Positions 47,327 to 55,139 of a stretch of 64,000 nucleotides of DNA are shown one piece after another (the stretch's first letter is position 1; every line of letters begins with the position of its first letter). Origin of the DNA: Candidatus Nitrotoga sp. AM1P (lineage in GTDB: Bacteria; Pseudomonadota; Gammaproteobacteria; Burkholderiales; Gallionellaceae); NCBI RefSeq assembly GCF_013168275.1, contig NZ_AP019547.1, positions 930,001 through 994,000 of the forward strand, written 5' to 3'. The notes beneath the pieces are model-generated. The model did no database searches, was not told the origin of the DNA, and saw only the letters and a list, made by a program, of their open reading frames with translations. The translations under genes were made by a program, and so were the position numbers.

Positions 47327-47613
47327 AAAGTTTTTTAATTATTGCGCGTGACCAAATTGTAGTATCAGCGTAGCGTACAGTGAACCCATCCGTCAAGACA
47401 GAAGTCAATCTGGTTTCAGCTACTCTGTATACCTCAGCGCACCTGTACTACGCTGACTCATTCTTGCTAACCAACTTGCCTATCCTTACCTACAAGTTGT
47501 CCTGTAACATATTAATATGTAGGCTTCAGAAAGTGTAGAAGCCCTTATGCAAACTTACCCCCCATTATGAACAACTACTGTGCAGCCCAATTTTGCTTGT
47601 GTGAGACAACTTC

Positions 47614-48246
47614 GTGAATCAAGCAAAACGCCAGGAAATTTTTCTACGCCTGCAAGCAGCCAATCCGCACCCGACCACTGAGCTGGAATACCACTCGGCG
47701 TTTGAGCTCCTTGTGGCGGTGATCCTATCGGCACAAGCTACCGATGTCAGCGTAAATGCCGCCACCCGGCAATTATTCCCGGTAGCTAACACACCGCAGA
47801 ACATTCTCGATCTGGGCGAAGAAAAATTGCGCGGCTATGTACAACGCATCGGCCTTTACAAAACCAAGGCAAAGCACATTATTCAAACCTGTCGACTATT
47901 ATTAGAAAATAATAATGGCAACGTGCCGCAAACACGCGAGGCGCTGGAAGCTCTTCCGGGTGTAGGACGCAAGACCGCAAATGTAGTGCTCAATACTGCC
48001 TTCGGCCAACCCACCATCGCAGTAGATACACACATTTTCCGCGTATCCAACCGCACCGGCCTTGCCCCCGGCAAAACGACGCTGGAAGTAGAACAAAAAC
48101 TGCTCAAGTTTGTACCGGACAAATTTAAACATGATGCACACCATTGGCTGATCCTGCATGGACGCTATATATGTCAAGCACGCAAGCCAAAATGTGGCAT
48201 TTGTCGCATCGTAGATCTGTGTGAATACCGCCACAAGGAAATATAA
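47614..48246 (+). CDS. nth: Endonuclease III
   Basis: A 210-residue DNA glycosylase/AP lyase for oxidised pyrimidines. Seen: LVAVILSAQATDVSVN, the helix-hairpin-helix LEALPGVGRKTANVVLNTAF with the catalytic lysine, VDTHIFRVSNRTGL with the catalytic aspartate, and four cysteines of the 4Fe-4S cluster near the end (CQARKPKCGICRIVDLC). GTG 47614 gives the usual length. The stop shares one base with the next start. Confidence 0.95.
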   Translation: MNQAKRQEIFLRLQAANPHPTTELEYHSAFELLVAVILSAQATDVSVNAATRQLFPVANTPQNILDLGEEKLRGYVQRIGLYKTKAKHIIQTCRLLLENNNGNVPQTREALEALPGVGRKTANVVLNTAFGQPTIAVDTHIFRVSNRTGLAPGKTTLEVEQKLLKFVPDKFKHDAHHWLILHGRYICQARKPKCGICRIVDLCEYRHKEI

Positions 48247-48668
48247 TGTTCAACCCCAGCAGAGATGAAGCACGAATGTTTCTCATCGATACCTGGCGCA
48301 AGCGTCGCGCAGGCGCGCTGCTCTCTCCACTGGAAGACCTCGCTGCACAGCTCATCGAAAAGCATCCTGAATATTACTCAATACTGGAAAATCCGGAACG
48401 CTATCAGGATAAAGACTACACACCAGAACAAGGCACAACGAACCCCTTTCTGCACCTGATGATGCACCTCACTATTGAGGAGCAGATTTCCATCGACCAA
48501 CCGCATGGCATCCGCATGCACTTTCAGCGTCTTGTTGCACAACATCAATCAGAACACAACGCTCAACATCGCATGATGGAATGCCTGGGTGAAATGATCT
48601 GGCAGGCGCAGCGTAACAGCACAGCACCAGATGCAAACGTGTACTTGAATTGTCTGGAGAAACAATAG
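48246..48668 (+). CDS. DUF1841 family protein
   Basis: A 140-residue protein of unknown function with the DUF1841 pattern (FNPSRDEARMFLIDTWRKRR, NPFLHLMMHLTIEEQISIDQ, PHGIRMHFQRL). Members often follow nth, as here, where the genes overlap by one base. It is helical and probably cytoplasmic. Confidence 0.85.
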   Translation: MFNPSRDEARMFLIDTWRKRRAGALLSPLEDLAAQLIEKHPEYYSILENPERYQDKDYTPEQGTTNPFLHLMMHLTIEEQISIDQPHGIRMHFQRLVAQHQSEHNAQHRMMECLGEMIWQAQRNSTAPDANVYLNCLEKQ

Positions 48669-49228
48669 TGGCTAATCGTTTAAGCAAAATTGTCACCCGC
48701 ACGGGGGATAAAGGAAGTACCGGACTAGCCGACGGCACGCGCGTGGAAAAATATTGTGCACGCATTCACGCCATCGGCAGCGTAGATGAACTTAACAGCC
48801 ATCTCGGCGTACTGCTGGCTGAAACTATACCGGATGACGAGCGCAACTTACTGGTACATATACAGCATGACCTGTTCGATCTCGGCGGTGCGTTAGCATA
48901 TCCTGCTGCGCAATTTACCGAAGACAAGCTCCTGCACATGGATGCCGCCATTGCTCACTACAATGCTGACCTGCCACCACTTAAGGAATTTATCCTTCCG
49001 GGTGGAACCCGTGCAGCGGCACAATGCCATGTAGCGCGTACCGTGGCACGTCGCGCTGAACGAGACTTTGCCGCACTCGCTCAGCTCGAAGCCGTACCAC
49101 AATATGGCCTACCCTACTTGAACCGTCTTTCGGACTTATTGTTCATACTGTGTCGTGTACTCAATCACACAATGGGGCAAGAAGAAACGTTATGGCAAAG
49201 AACATTACTAAAGCGACTAGAGACCTAA
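48668..49228 (+). CDS. ATP:cob(I)alamin adenosyltransferase (PduO type)
   Basis: A 186-residue enzyme that attaches adenosine to cobalamin. Seen: the ATP-binding N terminus VTRTGDKGSTGLADGTRVEK, SVDELNSHLGVLLAE, LPGGTRAAAQCHVARTVARR and the C-terminal LNRLSDLLFILCRVLN. GTG 48668 is chosen because GGAGA lies seven bases upstream and the family starts just before TRTGDKG; the TTG at 48650 would add six residues. It overlaps the DUF1841 stop by one base, forming an nth-DUF1841-pduO run. Confidence 0.92.
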   Translation: MANRLSKIVTRTGDKGSTGLADGTRVEKYCARIHAIGSVDELNSHLGVLLAETIPDDERNLLVHIQHDLFDLGGALAYPAAQFTEDKLLHMDAAIAHYNADLPPLKEFILPGGTRAAAQCHVARTVARRAERDFAALAQLEAVPQYGLPYLNRLSDLLFILCRVLNHTMGQEETLWQRTLLKRLET

Positions 49229-49318
49229 ACTTCAATCTTGGAGGAATCATTTGAACCAAACTGTCCGAGGGCATCGCTATCTTAAGCGACGCTGGATATT
49301 AGCCAAGTGATCTTTAAT

Positions 49319-49845
49319 GAATTACCCCGCGGCAAGCCGCGGGGTATCAGAACAGCGCCAGTTGACGATCCTCGTGTATCTTTGTGTATACCTTACCTTG
49401 ACCACTTACATACTTCATAATCATCTCTTCGTTACCATGCTTCCCAACGCTACTTGCAAAATACCCGCTTGTCCAAAACTCTCCACCCCACAATTGCTTC
49501 TTGACCTCTGGACATCTACGAAATATCTCTCGTCCCGTTATACTCTTAATTACTCTGACCACCTCTGACACTGACTTGGTGGGTACACTTTGCACCAAAA
49601 AATGAACATGCTCTTCATCCGCACCTATCTCTAAAAATTTGATCTCATACCTCTTCTCTATCTCAATACATACGTCTCTTAACCCATCCTCTACCTTTTT
49701 ACTGAATACCATCCGACGATACTTCGCTGGACACACTATGTGCGTACAGCAATACCGTTACATTATGCTTCTTATGAATGTATTCACTCATCCATCCAGT
49801 TTAAGGCAAAGTCAAAGGCAAAGTCGCAGCAAGCCGCGAGGAATC
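49319..49845 (-). mobile_element. IS200/IS605-type element, decayed
   Basis: A single tnpA-type gene lies between two hairpins. One is perfect, ACCCCGCGGC-AA-GCCGCGGGGT (49324-49345); the other has one mismatch, TCGCAGC-AA-GCCGCGA (49824-49839). Both share the CGC-GCAAGCCGCG core. Subterminal hairpins and a lone Y1 transposase gene are the IS200 pattern. Exact ends are not defined. Confidence 0.75.
49347..49791 (-). pseudogene. IS200-type transposase TnpA, frameshifted near the N terminus
   Basis: The N terminus from ATG 49791 reads MSEYIHKKHNVTVLLY, then one extra base (near 49743) breaks the expected LLYHIVCPAKYRR. The remainder continues in the next frame as VCPAKYRRMVFSKK to LALF. Seen in that part: the HUH motif (GADEEHVHFLVQ), SITGREIFRRCPEVKKQLWG and the catalytic tyrosine region FWTSGYFASSVG. 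The shorter open frame from GTG 49736 keeps HUH and tyrosine but lacks the first strand. Probably inactive. Confidence 0.82.
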
Positions 49846-50059
49846 ATACCCAAGAGATTGAATCCGCCATCTTCATGACGAGTAAAAGGCTGATTGCGTG
49901 TCACTAGCCTACTTTCAGGAGTAGTCGGCAGCATCACCTCAGACGCATTCACTAAGAAATGAAGTACAAAATAATCGAGTGCGAGGCCGTAGACAAGTGC
50001 GTGCATCACCTTCACGCCAAACTTATATTCTATACGCCTCCACCGTAAAAAACTGTTAA
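49846..50059. other. Stretch between the IS200 element and the PEP-CTERM gene
   Basis: No gene that I can support. A minus-strand open frame runs across this stretch and the IS end (to 50015), but it is not recognised. TTGAATCCGCC at 49858-49868 equals the outer 11 bases of the IS30 ends elsewhere in this window. Confidence 0.45.
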
Positions 50060-50578
50060 TCAGCCGTGGCGACGGCGAGCAAATCCAAGTCCCGCAAGTC
50101 CGAGTCCCAGCAACGCCAAGGTTGCAGGTTCAGGTACGGCTGCTACCGATTGAATATTGCCAGCTTGGTTAATGCTACCACTGCTTTCGAACCCAGTAGC
50201 CGGCAAGATCGGGGCAGTAAAGTTCGAACCAACGTCGACAATAGGTCCAACAACGGTGTTGTCCACTGGGTATGAGATAATGTCCGGGACCGGGAGTACT
50301 AAGGGGGGTACTGAGCTGAATGTTTCAGAGGTGTATTCCTCGCCAACAAAGATATTTTTTGAGAAACTCAAATTTCCATTAATCTTACTTTTTTGAACAT
50401 TGGTTACCCCCGCTTTACCTAGGACTCCAAAGCTGGACAAAGCGGAACCCAACAGTGGCGCAGCCGATACCGAGAATGGGCAGAAAAATAAACTAATCAC
50501 TACCCATTCCAAAGTCGACAATAACCTCAATGAGCTACCATTACGCGTACTTCTAGCATATTTAAATGGAATCTTCAT
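50060..50578 (-). CDS. PEP-CTERM sorting domain protein with a short DUF3494-like N terminus
   Basis: A 172-residue exported protein. Seen: a signal peptide (WVVISLFFCPFSVSAA), then PLLGSALSSFGVLGKAGVTN and KINGNLSFSKN, which resembles the start of ice-binding-like DUF3494 domains (LGSAxxFAVLxxxxVTNTGPTxIxGDLGVSPG); the rest of that 200-residue domain is missing. The C terminus is a clear PEP-CTERM signal: VPEPATLALLGLGLAGLGF followed by ARRRHG. XrtA encoded at 31127 should process it. A sigma-54-like promoter lies about 70 bases upstream. The protein is Ser/Thr-rich, as expected for a glycosylated target. Confidence 0.85.
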   Translation of the reverse strand: MKIPFKYARSTRNGSSLRLLSTLEWVVISLFFCPFSVSAAPLLGSALSSFGVLGKAGVTNVQKSKINGNLSFSKNIFVGEEYTSETFSSVPPLVLPVPDIISYPVDNTVVGPIVDVGSNFTAPILPATGFESSGSINQAGNIQSVAAVPEPATLALLGLGLAGLGFARRRHG

Positions 50579-50655
50579 GCTGACATCCTTGAAAGGTTAA
50601 ATAAAATGCGATCAAGCTTGATATGACAATCGAGGAGATCTACAGTATATAAAAA
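50579..50655 (-). other. Leader of the PEP-CTERM gene
   Basis: This is the part between the sigma-54-like motif and the PEP-CTERM start. It is AT-rich and contains the predicted transcription start near 50645. No other signal was recognised. Confidence 0.4.
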
Positions 50656-50671
50656 GCATTATTCATGCCAA
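50656..50671 (-). promoter_or_regulatory. Sigma-54-like promoter facing the PEP-CTERM gene
   Basis: On the minus strand TTGGCATGAATAATGCT has the -24 GG and -12 GC separated by exactly ten bases and is followed by a T-run, close to the consensus TTGGCACG-N4-TTGCT. PEP-CTERM genes are known to be under RpoN and PrsK/PrsR control in other betaproteobacteria. The start codon lies 78 bases beyond the -12 GC. Confidence 0.7.
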
Positions 50672-50723
50672 TATATTTATTCATAATTAAACAATCAGTT
50701 ATAAATAAATATATTGGCATGAA
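50662..50723. repeat. Perfect inverted repeat, 20-bp arms, 22-bp loop
   Basis: TTCATGCCAATATATTTATT (50662-50681) is the exact reverse complement of 50704-50723. The loop is 50682-50703. Each arm contains the TTGGCATGAA half of a sigma-54-like site, pointing outward, toward the PEP-CTERM gene on one side and the wzm gene on the other. Confidence 0.95.
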
Positions 50724-50729
50724 GCAAGC
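50714..50729 (+). promoter_or_regulatory. Sigma-54-like promoter facing the ABC exporter genes
   Basis: TTGGCATGAAGCAAGC keeps GG and GC ten bases apart, but the -12 element is AAGC, not TTGC, so it is weaker than its mirror. A transcript would start near 50741, 209 bases before wzm. Confidence 0.4.
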
Positions 50730-50949
50730 CATGTAAAAATTTACGACATAGTTAAAAGTAGGGGGTTCTTGGGGATTCAGTTCTTATGCACTCCGTCAAA
50801 AATAACATCGAAAAATCAAACGAATGATACCAAGTTGATGAATCAAGAGTGAACGTTTAATCGGCATGCTTCTACGATAAATCCATTACAACAACTTAAT
50901 AAAAAACCACATATTAATTACAGATACTTAATATGCATTTGGCCACAGA

Positions 50950-51744
50950 ATGAAAGACATACTCCTCACGGCATGGCGCTACCGCTATTTCATTTTCTCT
51001 TCCATTAAAACTGAGCTTAGTACAAAATTTGTACGGAGTCATTTAGGGGGACTGTGGATGATCTTAAACCCACTAGCTCAGGTACTTATATTTGCTTTTG
51101 TACTCTCAGCGGTGCTATCTGCTAAATTACCCGGTATCAATAACAAATATGCCTACTCCATCTATCTGATGGCTGGCACTTTAGGTTGGACGCTTTTTGC
51201 TGAAATTGTTAACCGCTGCCTGACCCTATTCATAGATAACGGCAACATTATCAAAAAACTGACATTTCCTAAAATAGCTTTACCTCTTATCGTTACTGGG
51301 AGCGCTTTGATCAACAACATTTTATTGTTTGTAGCCATTTTGGCAATATTTGGCATACTGGGACATCCCCCAAGTATTGCACTTATTTGGCTCCCAGCAA
51401 TCATGGTGATGACTATCGCCTTGGCACTTGGGTTAGGCCTGACCTTGGGTGTTCTAAATGTCTTTATGCGCGACATTGGACAAATCGTACCCGTAATTAT
51501 GCAATTTCTGTTCTGGTTCACCCCTATTGTATATATGGTGAACATCATTCCGGAACAATATCAAAGCTGGCTGGTGCTAAACCCCCTCATTCCCATAATC
51601 ACCAGCTATCAGGATATTTTGCTATATAACCGTGCGCCCAACTTGGCCGGATTAGGTGAGACTGCAATAATTGCGACTTTCCTACTCGCTTTTGCGCTGC
51701 TGCTGTTTCGCAAGGCCAGCCCCGAAATGGTGGATCAACTATGA
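50950..51744 (+). CDS. wzm: ABC transporter permease for polysaccharide export (Wzm-like)
   Basis: A 264-residue inner-membrane permease of the ABC-2 type with about six helices. Seen: FVRSHLGGLWMILNPLAQVL, MAGTLGWTLFAEIVNRCLTL, KKLTFPKIALPLIVTGSALI and FLFWFTPIVYMVNIIPEQYQ, hallmark segments of O-antigen and teichoic exporters. Its stop overlaps the ATPase start by four bases. With Wzt it moves a completed lipid-linked glycan to the periplasm. Confidence 0.92.
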   Translation: MKDILLTAWRYRYFIFSSIKTELSTKFVRSHLGGLWMILNPLAQVLIFAFVLSAVLSAKLPGINNKYAYSIYLMAGTLGWTLFAEIVNRCLTLFIDNGNIIKKLTFPKIALPLIVTGSALINNILLFVAILAIFGILGHPPSIALIWLPAIMVMTIALALGLGLTLGVLNVFMRDIGQIVPVIMQFLFWFTPIVYMVNIIPEQYQSWLVLNPLIPIITSYQDILLYNRAPNLAGLGETAIIATFLLAFALLLFRKASPEMVDQL

Positions 51745-53027
51745 GTGGCGAACTACATGTCAAAAATCTGGGTAAATCTTACCGCCAATGGGGCAGTGAA
51801 TGGCGGCGTGTGGTTTCCTGGTTTGTGCCAACCATTACCCCGCGTGAAGAACATTGGGTACTCAAAGACGTGAATTTTTCCATAAGCCCTGGTGAAGCCG
51901 TTGGCATAGTTGGACAAAACGGTGCAGGCAAAAGCACCCTGCTAAAACTCATTACCGGCACCACCCGCCCTACCCTGGGCCAAGTAAGATTACGTGGCCG
52001 AGTGGCGGCAATTCTGGAACTGGGCATGGGCTTCAACCCCGACCTGACGGGCCGACAGAATGCTTACCACTCCGCTGGTCTTATGGGCCACAGTCAGACT
52101 GACATAGAAAAAGCGATGCCTGAAATTGAGGCCTTTGCCGAAGTTGTCGATTATTTTGAACAACCAATGCGCACTTACTCGAGTGGTATGCAAATGCGTG
52201 TAGCATTTGCCGTAGCCACTGCTTTCAGGCCCGATATTCTTATCGTGGATGAAGCGTTATCGGTAGGCGATGCTGCCTTCCAACGTAAGTGTTTTCACCA
52301 CATCGAGGCATTTCGTGCCCAAGGAGGCACCTTACTCTTTGTCAGCCATGATATTGAAACTGTCAAACGGCTATGTGACAAGGCGATCTTTATCCATCAT
52401 GGGACAGTCAAAGCAATTGGAAAAGCGAAGACCGTCTGCGACGAATACGAGCAGACGATTTTTGGAGACGTCGCCAAGCGCACCACTATTGCCAGCCCTA
52501 CAAAATCGGTTGGATCGCTAGATTTAGGCCTTAATTCTGAAAGTATCGAAAAGCAGTATGGCGATGGCGGGGCTGTCATTTTCTCTGTCACGATAAAAAG
52601 CGCTTCAGGAGAAGCCATTAATGTCATTCCCGAGGGAGTCCCGTTTTCCGTTAACTACCAAATTCAATTTGCAAGACCCGCTCGCGGCGTCAAATTCGGA
52701 ATGATGGTGAAAACTGTCGAGGGCGTCTGTATTTACGGAACCAACACTACCAATTGTTCCATGCAAGAGTCTTTTAATGCCCAAGACGATATTTCGGTTT
52801 GCTTCGAGCTGCAAGGCAATTTGGTGCCTGGAACATATTATCTCAACGTGGGATCGACTTACGAATCAGACGATGGACCAGTGTTTCTGCATCGTAGAGT
52901 TGATTGCCTGATCTTTCGAGTAACATCCTCCGAATGTCATTACGCAGCGGGTTATGCAAATCTGTTTGCCAAGCCAGCACTCAGTCAATTCAGCGAATCA
53001 CAAAAAGTGTCAGAAGTGGTCTTATGA
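51741..53027 (+). CDS. wzt: Polysaccharide ABC transporter ATPase with C-terminal binding domain (Wzt-like)
   Basis: A 428-residue ATPase. Seen: Walker A GIVGQNGAGKSTLLKLITG, signature YSSGMQMRVAFAVATAF, Walker B ILIVDEALSVGDAAFQRKCF, and the switch histidine in LLFVSHDIETVKRLC. Residues from about 265 form a beta-rich extension (FSVTIKSASGEAINVIPEGV, LQGNLVPGTYYLNVGSTYES), like the Wzt domain that recognises a modified chain end. This suggests the exported glycan carries a terminal modification, fitting the sulfotransferase and methyltransferase that follow. Confidence 0.93.
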   Translation: MSGELHVKNLGKSYRQWGSEWRRVVSWFVPTITPREEHWVLKDVNFSISPGEAVGIVGQNGAGKSTLLKLITGTTRPTLGQVRLRGRVAAILELGMGFNPDLTGRQNAYHSAGLMGHSQTDIEKAMPEIEAFAEVVDYFEQPMRTYSSGMQMRVAFAVATAFRPDILIVDEALSVGDAAFQRKCFHHIEAFRAQGGTLLFVSHDIETVKRLCDKAIFIHHGTVKAIGKAKTVCDEYEQTIFGDVAKRTTIASPTKSVGSLDLGLNSESIEKQYGDGGAVIFSVTIKSASGEAINVIPEGVPFSVNYQIQFARPARGVKFGMMVKTVEGVCIYGTNTTNCSMQESFNAQDDISVCFELQGNLVPGTYYLNVGSTYESDDGPVFLHRRVDCLIFRVTSSECHYAAGYANLFAKPALSQFSESQKVSEVVL

Positions 53028-53713
53028 TAGCAATCATTGCGGGTATGCAGCGTAGCGGTTCTACGTTTTCCTTTAACGTTGCCAGAGAGCTTCTGGAAGC
53101 GCGTGGAGGGGTATCAGTCTTTTCCACAAATGCCTTCGATGAGGCTCTGGATGCATCAATGAACAGTAATAATCTAATCATAAAAACTCACGCACCCGAT
53201 CATTTCACCAACTTACTTTTGAAAAAGAATGCACTGCCCTGCATCTGCACTATCCGGAAACCTGAAGATGCCATCGCATCATGGATGAGAACATTCGAAT
53301 TTTCTCTCGAAGAGTCGGTAGCAGCATACGAAGGATGGCTTGCCTGGCACCGCCAGATGTCCAAGCATGTTCTAAACATTGACTATGACGAAATCGAAAG
53401 AACACCACTATTAGCTGTATTGAAGATCGGGCGTTACCTGCTTCGGGATATGAAAATAAATGAGATCATTCAGATCTGGTGGCAATTCAGAAAATCTACG
53501 GTGTACAAAAAGACTCAAGGACTTCAAAGAGAAACCCACGAAATTGTAGACATGGGTTTCAGCTATTACGACAAGAGAACCTTCTTCCACCGGCGCCATG
53601 TCTCATCATTGGAGATGACGTCAGCACATGAATTTCTTACCCAGCAGCAAATTGCTTTTGTTCGTCAGGAACTAAAGGAATATGTGGACGTCGCAGGCAA
53701 CTATCACTGGTAA
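53024..53713 (+). CDS. Sulfotransferase-like protein
   Basis: A 229-residue protein with a PAPS-type phosphate-binding loop at its N terminus (IAIIAGMQRSGSTFSFNVAR) and a second region CTIRKPEDAIASWMRTFEF, like the 3'-phosphate site of sulfotransferases. ATG 53024 overlaps the wzt stop (ATGA), a better start than the in-frame one at 52904 that lies inside wzt. The acceptor is probably the exported glycan, from context. A kinase-like P-loop protein is an alternative. Confidence 0.75.
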   Translation: MIAIIAGMQRSGSTFSFNVARELLEARGGVSVFSTNAFDEALDASMNSNNLIIKTHAPDHFTNLLLKKNALPCICTIRKPEDAIASWMRTFEFSLEESVAAYEGWLAWHRQMSKHVLNIDYDEIERTPLLAVLKIGRYLLRDMKINEIIQIWWQFRKSTVYKKTQGLQRETHEIVDMGFSYYDKRTFFHRRHVSSLEMTSAHEFLTQQQIAFVRQELKEYVDVAGNYHW

Positions 53714-53726
53714 CACGAGGTAAATA

Positions 53727-55139
53727 ATGACGTTCGTTTCTTATGCCCAAAATTTTGAAGATGTAATGCTATGGCGCGCGCTCAAACACGTGCAAAATGG
53801 TTTCTATGTAGACGTCGGCGCGCAGCACCCGGTGGTTGACTCTGTCAGTAAGGCCTTCTATGCGTATGGCTGGAGGGGTATTCACATTGAGCCTGTCCCT
53901 GAATATGCCGAACTCTTGCGCAAGGACAGGCCTGACGAGACAGTATTGCAAATTGCGTTGGCTGATACAGAAGGCACACTTGAACTTAACGTCATTCCGG
54001 ACACAGGCCTAAGCACAGCCGTAGACGCCTATGCGCAACGCCACCAAGTGGAGCGAGGTTATGAGCGTCAGCGGATACAAGTGCCGGTTCTGACGTTAAA
54101 ATCAGCATTGAAATTTTTGGTGGGCAAGGACGTTCACTGGCTGAAAATTGACGTTGAAGGGTTCGAAGAACGGGTTCTCAATGGGTGGGACACCCAAGTC
54201 TTGCGTCCATGGATAATGGTAGTTGAGGCCACCATCCCAAACTCACCCAAGACAGATTACGCGAGCTGGGACCCAATCCTCACAACAGCGGACTACCAGT
54301 TTGTTTATTTCGACGGACTCAACCGTTTTTACATAGCTAAGGAGCATGCCGAGCTTGCTGAGGCATTTTCTTGTCCGCCGAATGTTTTTGACGATACGAT
54401 ACTCGATGCAAGCTCCCACCTTTGTCGAGGTGTGATAGCGTCATATCAGGCACGACAAGAAGCGGCAGCATGGGCGCAGAAGTCTGACGCCCATGCCGCC
54501 GCAATTCGCGAGCAAGAACTTAATGCTCGATTAACCCGGGAACAGTCTGATCACACCACCAGCCAAACGCGCACTAAATGGCTTGAAAATGAGTGGAACG
54601 CGGCCAAGGCCAAAATCGATGAACTGAATCATCACAATCATAATTGGAGAACGATGGCAAATGGGCTTAACCACGAACTACAAAGTGTTTATGCCAGCAA
54701 ATCCTGGCGTATCACTTCACCGTTGCGCAAAATCATGCTGGCTACTAATCGGGGATTGACACTACTTTCACTCCAAATGCGATGGTTGCTTCGTTTGACA
54801 AAGCGCATGACCAAACCATTGGCAGTGTGGGCGATACGTCAAACCATCGCTAAACCAACCTTAAAGGCATATGCATTGAGTGTGCTCACCAAGCATCCGC
54901 ACCTTATGCAGCACCTGCGCCAGTTTGCCATGCGATCGGGATTGATTGCGGGCTCAAACATGCCGTCGCAAATCAATCAACGGGTATACCTCGGCTCAAA
55001 TCCGAAGAATGTTGCAGGAGCTTACCCACCGGATCTGTCAGAACAATCGATAAAGGAACTCCCTCCTCGCGTCGTCCGCATTTATTCGGACCTGCAAAAA
55101 GCAATTAACGTGAGGAGATCCAATGCGCATTGTAATTGA
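53727..55139 (+). CDS. FkbM family methyltransferase with coiled-coil tail
   Basis: A 470-residue protein. Residues 1-230 form an FkbM methyltransferase (YAQNFEDVMLWRALKHVQNG, FYVDVGAQHPVVDSVSKAFY, WLKIDVEGFEERVLNGWD). Residues 235-320 are a charged coiled coil, followed by YASKSWRITSPLRKIMLATN, a motif common at the end of such coils in glycan-assembly proteins, and about 130 basic residues. It probably O-methylates a sugar, perhaps as a capping mark recognised by the Wzt extension. It overlaps the next gene by 17 bases. Confidence 0.85.
   Translation: MTFVSYAQNFEDVMLWRALKHVQNGFYVDVGAQHPVVDSVSKAFYAYGWRGIHIEPVPEYAELLRKDRPDETVLQIALADTEGTLELNVIPDTGLSTAVDAYAQRHQVERGYERQRIQVPVLTLKSALKFLVGKDVHWLKIDVEGFEERVLNGWDTQVLRPWIMVVEATIPNSPKTDYASWDPILTTADYQFVYFDGLNRFYIAKEHAELAEAFSCPPNVFDDTILDASSHLCRGVIASYQARQEAAAWAQKSDAHAAAIREQELNARLTREQSDHTTSQTRTKWLENEWNAAKAKIDELNHHNHNWRTMANGLNHELQSVYASKSWRITSPLRKIMLATNRGLTLLSLQMRWLLRLTKRMTKPLAVWAIRQTIAKPTLKAYALSVLTKHPHLMQHLRQFAMRSGLIAGSNMPSQINQRVYLGSNPKNVAGAYPPDLSEQSIKELPPRVVRIYSDLQKAINVRRSNAHCN

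Noticed and set aside
49812..50015. 67-residue minus-strand open frame
   Set aside because: It runs into the IS200 end, has no good ribosome site and no recognised family; part of it is element sequence.
50662..50723. Bidirectional intrinsic terminator
   Set aside because: The stem is AT-rich, the loop is 22 bases, there is no T-tract at either end, and it lies between divergent genes where no transcript should end.
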